DNA of 64,000 nt from Heliocidaris tuberculata (lineage: Eukaryota > Echinodermata > Echinoidea > Camarodonta > Echinometridae), in NCBI GenBank assembly GCA_025618425.1, contig CM046833.1, positions 39,127,274-39,191,273 of the forward strand, read 5' to 3'. The position numbers and the translations under genes were made by a program. The notes under the pieces were generated by a model. The model was not told the DNA's origin. It made no database searches and saw only the letters and a list, made by a program, of their open reading frames with translations. The stretch's first letter is position 1, and the number at the start of each line of letters is the position of its first letter. Below, piece by piece: positions 57,707-64,000 of this stretch.

Positions 57707-57713
57707 ATATATA
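57707..57713 (-). promoter_or_regulatory. TATA-like box, NLR gene 2
   Basis: CTATATATCGC on the minus strand lies about 90 bp downstream of the kappaB site. Segments at 57580-57640 resemble the region below the gene 1 TATA-like box. Confidence 0.35.
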
Positions 57714-57800
57714 GCGTATGTATTGTACACAGTGTGGATATGGGCTAATATAAATGCAGCGTGAGTCACGCAACCAAAAAAAGAAACAAAACGAATCGGA

Positions 57801-57811
57801 GGGGAATCCCC
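57801..57811 (-). promoter_or_regulatory. kappaB palindrome upstream of NLR gene 2
   Basis: The same GGGGATTCCCC (minus strand) as at 31461-31471, in the same ~45-bp conserved block with ACCAAAAAAAGAAACAAA. About 2.6 kb upstream of the leader ATG. Confidence 0.65.
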
Positions 57812-60410
57812 GGCTGGTTGTTGTTTTGATTTGTTCTTGTTTTTTGCCCAACAGTCAAGATTGATTATTTTGCCACAAGATTATCCATTGTGATCAAGGG
57901 CGGATCCAGGTTTAAAAAAAAAAGGGGGGGGGGGTCCAAAGGGTGAGAAGTTATCATTCTGGCAAACGCAAGCGCCTCTATAGGCATATATATATATATA
58001 TTGCCTGTTTGACTATTTTAATGTTGAAATATAGTTGGGCGCGCGGAGCGTGCCACAAAAATTTGATAATACGAGCCTGAAAATGTCTTAGTTTGTACTG
58101 AAATTACATTTAATCTATTAATATTACATGGAATTATTGTTTATTTGAGATGGAAAATACATATATAATGATTGCAAATTACCATCTTTTATCAAAAAGT
58201 GCGGGTATATTTTGTACAGGCCACCCCCCCCCCCCGTACATCAGAACTGGGAGGGGGGTTAATGCATACCCCCATCCCCTCCGGGATTTGCGCCATTGGA
58301 CTGTATTAATATATATATATGTATATACCGGTATATATATTTTTTTAAAACTTTTCCCAGATTTTCCAGTCTGCATTGCTGTGCAGGACCTCAGATGGCA
58401 TGTGGCATCAACACAAACAGTCCAGTGAGACAAATAAGAATAAAATCTGGAGATTTATTACTTGAGATTGGTTCTTCAATGTTGAAGTACTATGTTGATA
58501 ACCTAGGAATTGGGTGTGCGCATGCTGTACAAACACACTTAGTAAATTTTAGTGATACATGTACACATTTTACAGCAATGAAGAATTATTCACTAAATAT
58601 CATCTATATTATCTCCTCCCATCCCTGAGATAACAATTCGCAAGTGTTTACATCATCACGAGTTATAAATCACAAATCACAAAAGAACACAAAAAAGGGA
58701 AAGTTCCTTAGATTCAGGAGTTCACAATCAAGGCCGATCAACAACAGTACCAATACCAGTTTTGCTGAAAATTCACAGGATTTAACAATCAACCACAGCA
58801 TCTACATGATCTACTCATTAGGCAAAATAAATAAGTTTTGTATCACAAAACTAGTCATGGTGCAATGTATCAGATTCAAGCGTTCCCAATCAACAACAAG
58901 AAAAAATATATCAAAAGTCCTCGGAGAAAACAAACCTCCTCCCCCCCCCCCCCCAGCACACCTGTCATTACCTTTGAATTTCGTGACTTTGACCTTTTTG
59001 TTGACTCTGACAGACCTTTGACATTTTGTGTGACTTTAAGTCTTGACCTTCACAACTTTAACCTTTATATGGACACATGAAGTTCACTTCTTGCGATGTA
59101 CAACCATAGGGTAGGTGTAGGGAATACCAGACCCTTAAGCACGTTTGCATAATTTGCATAAACATGAACACAGACACACACTAGCAACTCTTTTTATTTC
59201 TCAGGGTACCGAAATAATGACAAAAATTTGTTTACCTAATGAAATAATCTCCTTAATGACGTCATAGGTAAATGGTCCATTATTCCCTACCCATGAAAGT
59301 AATACGAGACCGCTACATTTTCAACCGAAATCTCAAATATTTGTTGAGGAAAATGATATTTCGTTGGAAATGTAAATACCAATAAAGAATTGTTTTTTGG
59401 AGAGTATGTTTTGGTTTCATCAAAATCTGTTGCAATTTTAACCAAAAATTTTATAGCATTTATCATCGGATAAATTTAATTACCATTTAAACGGCATTCA
59501 ACATGTTCAATGTGCCGTTACTTTTGCCTCCGGCAACTTTACATTTTGTTGTTGATGATTTTAAGTACATCAATACTGAACAATTGACAATGATAATTTT
59601 AAAAATTACAGAGAGTTGTAAAATGACATTGAAATACGTCTTAAAAAGAAAGATGTAAAATGACGTTAAAACAACTTAACACATCCAACCAAACTCTAGT
59701 AATCTCATAATGCAGTGCAAAAAGGTGAAAATTTTCTTCATGCAGGTTTGAATTTGTTGAAATTTACTGTTGTTTAATGTTTAATTTGATTAGATGAAAT
59801 AACAGGATGCATGTAATTTCATGATGAGTCAAAAATTTCCATTTCATGACCTTACGGCTTTTAAAATTTCAGATCTAAATTCAGCGTGTACCAACAAATA
59901 TTGCTTAATTGCCTGGATATTTCTTTATCGCCAATATTCTGAATATTATTTGATATTTTCTTTCAGTTTCATAAACATAAAAAACCCCTAGCAGCAAGCT
60001 TACACAAATTATCAATACACAGTGCACACATTAATTATGCATAACATTAGTCGCCATATTGGTGGTCTTGTATTACCTACACAAATTGATTGGATGTCCT
60101 CACTGAGGTTCACTCTACGCACTCTACACTGTGCACAATGGTCAATTGACCAGTACAATAGTTCACCAACTTCATAATAATGTTATTAATACCATTTTTA
60201 TAGCACACCTCTTTATAAGTTTAACACACCACTACGTTCCTTGAAAAACCAGTATTTATATCTACCGAAATTTTGAGCACGACAAACTCTTATCTTAGGA
60301 GATTGGTGAATATGGACTTGTTGATGAACAGTTTACTGACAAAGTAAGCAGAAATGGTAACAGTGTACCTATATGGCGCTAGAGCAATATTTTATTCCAA
60401 AGCCAGGGCA
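57812..60410. other. gene-free interval
   Basis: It contains a GGGCGGATCCAGG element end at 57898, a TA run at 57987-58002, poly-C at about 58222 and 58940, and a TATATA/ACCGGTA stretch at 58305-58345. A repeated motif AGATTCA(G/A)G(A/C)(G/T)TTC(A/C)CAATCAA occurs at about 58710 and 58870. No gene is supported. Confidence 0.5.
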
Positions 60411-60417
60411 GACAGGA

Positions 60418-60515
60418 CAGTTTTCTTCTGAAAAAAAAAAAAAAAAAAAACCGGCGCCAAAAGGGGGGGGTCCGGACCCCCGCGACCCCCCCCCCCTCTG
60501 GATCCGCCTATGGTG
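60418..60515. mobile_element. end of a GGATCCGCC-type dispersed element
   Basis: Poly-A, then poly-G and poly-C, then CTGGATCCGCCTATGGTG, as at 54332-54611. The other end is not clear. Confidence 0.45.
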
Positions 60516-62246
60516 ATGTCCTAACTTTTTTTTCTTTTTGGATTGAAAAGTACATGTGCATTAAAACAAATTTGCAGACGCGTGTCGTGAAGTCGTGAAA
60601 GAGTATATATTTATGCCAAAGTTTAAAAATTCCATAAACAGATCTACCACCCCGCGGTCACGGCACGTTTCCCACATCATGATATGCAGACGGCGGCCAG
60701 CTTACCAGTCCTCGAAGTTCAACTCTTGGACTATATAAAGGGCAATCCAATCTTGGTAACAGGATGATTTGTGCGAAAGTAGAAAAAATAAGAAAAAGAG
60801 GATGGTGAAAGTTTGAAAGAAATCGCACAATGATACTAGAATATTTGGGAAATGAGATCACTAAATCTATGGACGGAAATAAGCACAAAATTCTTTTCAT
60901 TAGCTAGGTTGATGTAACAATAGGTCGACCCTCTTATAAATATATAGAATTGCGTAACACTTCTCCGCCACTATACATTTATTCCATTTGACACTCATAC
61001 GTAGTCCATAGCGAACCTGGAAAAGCTGCATACACTAAAGTTTTTTATTTTTTTTATTTGTGAGCTTACATAGTCCTATATAAATATAGAACAATTTCAG
61101 CTTTGTTGGTGTTGCCCAAAGGGCAACCTTGAGCAATTTTCATTTTGCATAAATCCAAAATAGCGCCTGGTAGCCATATTGAAACCCAACTTTTGAACTA
61201 CATGTATGATGCATGTATATAGGGGTTTCGAGGGACGTAGAATTCATTTTTAACGCAATTGTTGCAATTTAAGGTCACGTTTAGGTCATAAAGGTCAAAT
61301 AAAGGTCAACTTGTTATATGTGTAAATGACTGCAGGTGCATACGTTAAATTTTTAAAACTGTTATAGATGTCCAATGTTTAAATGAAGGGGTTTCGGGTG
61401 TGTAGAACTAATCTCTGAGATCATTCATTCATTTATTTTTCAGAAGGGGTCAATTCAAGGTCAAAGTTGAACTTGACTTTATGGATCGTGCTTTGTTTAG
61501 ATATGATTTGTCTTTGGCGGGTATGTAGTGCCGAATGCCTTGATCAGTTGATGATGATATGTTTTCAGTTTAACAGTGTTTAAGTCGAATTCACAAACTG
61601 AAGGTCAGGTCAAAGTTCAATGTCAAATTCAAATACAGCGTGTTGTTGTTGTTGTTATTTGTTTTTATTTGGCAATTAGTCAAAACTGACTATCTTTGCC
61701 ACAACTATTATTTAAAAATTCTAACAATTTCTCTCTCTCTCTCTCTCATTGAAAAGGTACAATCACTACAATGTATTTTTTTTTCAAACTATAGTTACGA
61801 AAGTAAGAAAAGGAAATCATATAACTCGTTCCAAAACCATCAAAAAATACCATCCCGCCAAACGGACACTTGGGCACTTTCCCCACCTTTTCGAAGATGC
61901 CGTCTTACCAGTCATCGAACTACGTCTCTAGGCCAGAGGAAATTTGGCCTAGGTCACTCAGGCGTAGGGTGGGGGTGTCAGTGATAGAATGGCTACTGCC
62001 TTATGACAGGTACTTTTGTATTAATTTGGTATATTCAATTAACATTAAAGAGATAAGGCAAAAAATGAGGCTATAGTATTAGTAATGAAAAGTGCAACGG
62101 ATGGTTAGTTATTTTTAGCGTATCTGTTATTTTTAGTTCGTTGTCAAGGCTTAGAGGATAATATTTGTATTCAAAATTATGTCGGACCAAATTGTGGATA
62201 ATAAATGCAGAATCAATATATGATATCATTCATTAAAAATTCCAGT
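60516..62246. other. gene-free interval
   Basis: It contains GTTGCCCAAAGGGCAACC at about 61110, several AAGGTCA(A/G) motifs at 61270-61620 and a TC run at 61729-61748. The segment from 61640 (GTTGTTGTTGTTATTTG... TTTGCCACAA) resembles 57830-57890, so both may belong to one dispersed repeat. Confidence 0.5.
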
Positions 62247-62249
62247 TAA

Positions 62250-62527
62250 GGTAGCTTAGCGAAACGTCGTGGCACATAAAACCGCGGGAAAGACGCACAT
62301 GACAAAATTATTCTAAATCAAAATGTTATTTTATAGAGGCAGAACCAAAATATTAGGATGTCGAATTAATATTTACCTCTTTGAACACTTTTAAGCAAAA
62401 TAATACGAACATTTTTATTCAGATAATTATGTCTGATTCTTTTTTTAGAAGCACAGACAAAACTAGCAATTGTCCTCTTTGCGTCTTTCCCGCGTCTTTA
62501 TGCGCCATTGCGTTTCGCCAAGCTACC
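62250..62527. mobile_element. PIF/Harbinger-type MITE
   Basis: About 50-bp inverted ends (GGTAGCTTAGCGAAACG and its near match GGTAGCTTGGCGAAACG, then CGCGGGAAAGACGCA) are flanked by TAA at 62247-62249 and 62528-62530. A 3-bp TAA duplication is typical of PIF/Harbinger elements. Confidence 0.8.
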
Positions 62528-62530
62528 TAA

Positions 62531-63270
62531 TATCAGTCACAAAGGGATCAGTTCAAGGTCAAAGTTGAACTTGACAATGGATATTGCATTAGTATAATAT
62601 GCCTATGAAGGTTTCGGGTCCGAATCTCGTGGTAGTGTTTTTAGCTTTATAACTCATAATCAGCCAATTAAAGTTAAGTAAAACTCTGATGCATCTTGAT
62701 CACAGGGTGAGAGGTCAAGTATGCTTTATATATGGCACAAATTAATGGGAATGATTTGTCTTCGACCCAATTTGTTTTACATTCCTACTGGCCCACGTAT
62801 ATTGTAAATAATATACTCGAAACAATGTTGCAGTCCAGGGTTTTAGTCCACAATTATTCAGTGATGTAATGTGGTGATGATGATCTGGTATAAGTGATGG
62901 ATATCACCATTTATACCATATCACCATTTACAACCTCAGTTGTGCCCAAAATTTTCAATTGTAGGGATTATCTGCAAACACAGGATGTAAAGTATGGATT
63001 ATGTTTAGTGTCGTCCAATATTTGTCTAGTTGAAAACCCAGAAGCATGGTGATGGGATCTAGCACAGGTTTGTTGGTATTCTTCATGTTCATTATATGAG
63101 ACTTTCCCCAAGCAACGTTTGTAATAGAATCTTGCTTCATCAGTGGTTTGTCTGCAGAAATCCAGAAGGGTTTACTGGGTTCAAGTCTCAGTTTAGGCAG
63201 AATGTTCTCACGAATTGTTATACTATATACTAGGTAAAGATTCATGTGTGGCTGTTCCGTTCTACAGTAT
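62531..63270. other. no gene recognised
   Basis: Unique AT-rich sequence with an AAGGTCAAAGTTGAACTTGAC motif shared with 61460 (20 bases of it). The minus frame at 62955-63245 has no domain that I recognise. Confidence 0.45.
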
Positions 63271-63347
63271 AAAATAGGTGTTTCCTTTCCGTCAAATATA
63301 ACTCATGGTCCAGGAGTTATATTTGACGGAAACGAAACACCTATTTT
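63271..63347. repeat. compact near-perfect hairpin
   Basis: 34-bp arms (63271-63304 and 63314-63347) starting AAAATAGGTGTTTC differ at one position and enclose a 9-bp loop. Confidence 0.9.
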
Positions 63348-63463
63348 GATTATGACGAACCATCAAACTCAGACAGCATGTTGGATATTGAGACGATGTT
63401 CCGACTTATCTGGTATAGTTAGAAGGCAAGAGTTCCTTAACTACTGATGTCCACGTAACATTA

Positions 63464-63882
63464 ACATTTACGAGCCGTTATCTTTCTCTCAAATTTGCTA
63501 TAAAACGTCAGAGCTCCCCCCCCCCCCCCCCTCTCGCGGGAGGGGGGAAACTCCCCCCTCCTCTCTGCACCCACTTACATGCAGTGCAGTTTTGCGTCCA
63601 AATAACTGAAAAGCAGTCAGGGCGTCGAACTATAACTTTCCGCCTTAAAAAAGGTGCTACGAGCCGTTATCTTTCTCTCAAATTTGCTATAAAACGTCAG
63701 AGCTTTCGCGCTTCGCGCGGGAGGGAGGAAAACTCCCCCTCCCTGCACCCACCCTCATGGGGAGCACGCTTTGCGTGCTCACAACAGCCCCCTAAAATAA
63801 AATACTGGCTACTTGCTACGCCGTTGGATCCTTCACATCTGCCCCCCCCCCCTACTGAAAAATCCTGGCTTCACCACTGATT
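63464..63882 (+). repeat. dispersed repeat, copy 2 (two internal units)
   Basis: The reverse-orientation match of 6264-6727: GAGCCGTTATCTTTCTCTCA twice, TTCGCGCTTCGCG, GGGAGCACGCTTTGCGTGC and TACTGGCTACTTGCTACGCC. It ends near a poly-C run and CCTGGCTTCACCACTGA. Confidence 0.75.
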
Positions 63883-64000
63883 GCATGCATATTACTTTGC
63901 GGTTTTTACCTATGAAGGGCTCTTTCCGCGGGGCAGTTCCGAAACTATAGTAGAAAGCATATTTTTATAGATCCTCATAGCAGAAAATTATCCTACTGAG

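Noticed and set aside
62955..63245. 96-residue minus-strand frame
   Set aside because: No domain, splice context or paralogue in the window.

Overview
The window looks like nuclear DNA of an echinoderm, most likely a sea urchin. It is AT-rich, holds many ACATGTA-type motifs, and is packed with short non-autonomous transposons, tRNA-derived SINEs and minisatellites. Its only clear protein-coding genes are two multi-exon NLR (death-fold, NACHT, LRR) immune-receptor paralogues. Both begin with a signal-like peptide that ends in a 2A ribosome-skipping motif, an arrangement known from sea urchin NLRs. The exon models below come from reading splice sites and reading-frame phase by eye.

Layout: 1-15,240 has no gene that I can support. 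It holds a hAT-like element inserted into a ~173-bp satellite array, several MITEs, a run of long palindromes (7.35-10.5 kb), a polypyrimidine block and a ~150-bp tandem-repeat element. 15,246-28,130 (minus strand) is NLR gene 1: 2A leader, death-fold exon, NACHT exon, linker exon, five LRR exons, a short C-terminal exon and a tail exon. 28,898-30,759 is a hAT-like element carrying a nested insertion. 31.3-31.5 kb is the probable gene 1 promoter, with a perfect kappaB palindrome. 31.8-36.5 kb is repeats. 37,241-55,208 (minus strand) is NLR gene 2, with the same order but four LRR exons and three lesions. 57.6-57.8 kb is its probable promoter, with the same kappaB block. 57.8-64 kb shows repeats and no gene.

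How the genes work together: they are head-to-tail tandem copies about 27 kb apart. The predicted products are pattern-sensing NLRs whose leader could be released by 2A skipping (cytosolic receptor) or kept (secretory route). A shared 45-bp upstream block with an NF-kappaB site suggests Rel-dependent control. Both copies are interrupted as sequenced: gene 1 by a perfect 179-bp duplication in the NACHT exon, gene 2 by an in-frame TAG and a frame break at the death exon. These could be real pseudogenisation, haplotype variation or assembly error. Introns grew by segmental duplication of LRR exon pairs and by repeated transposon insertion.
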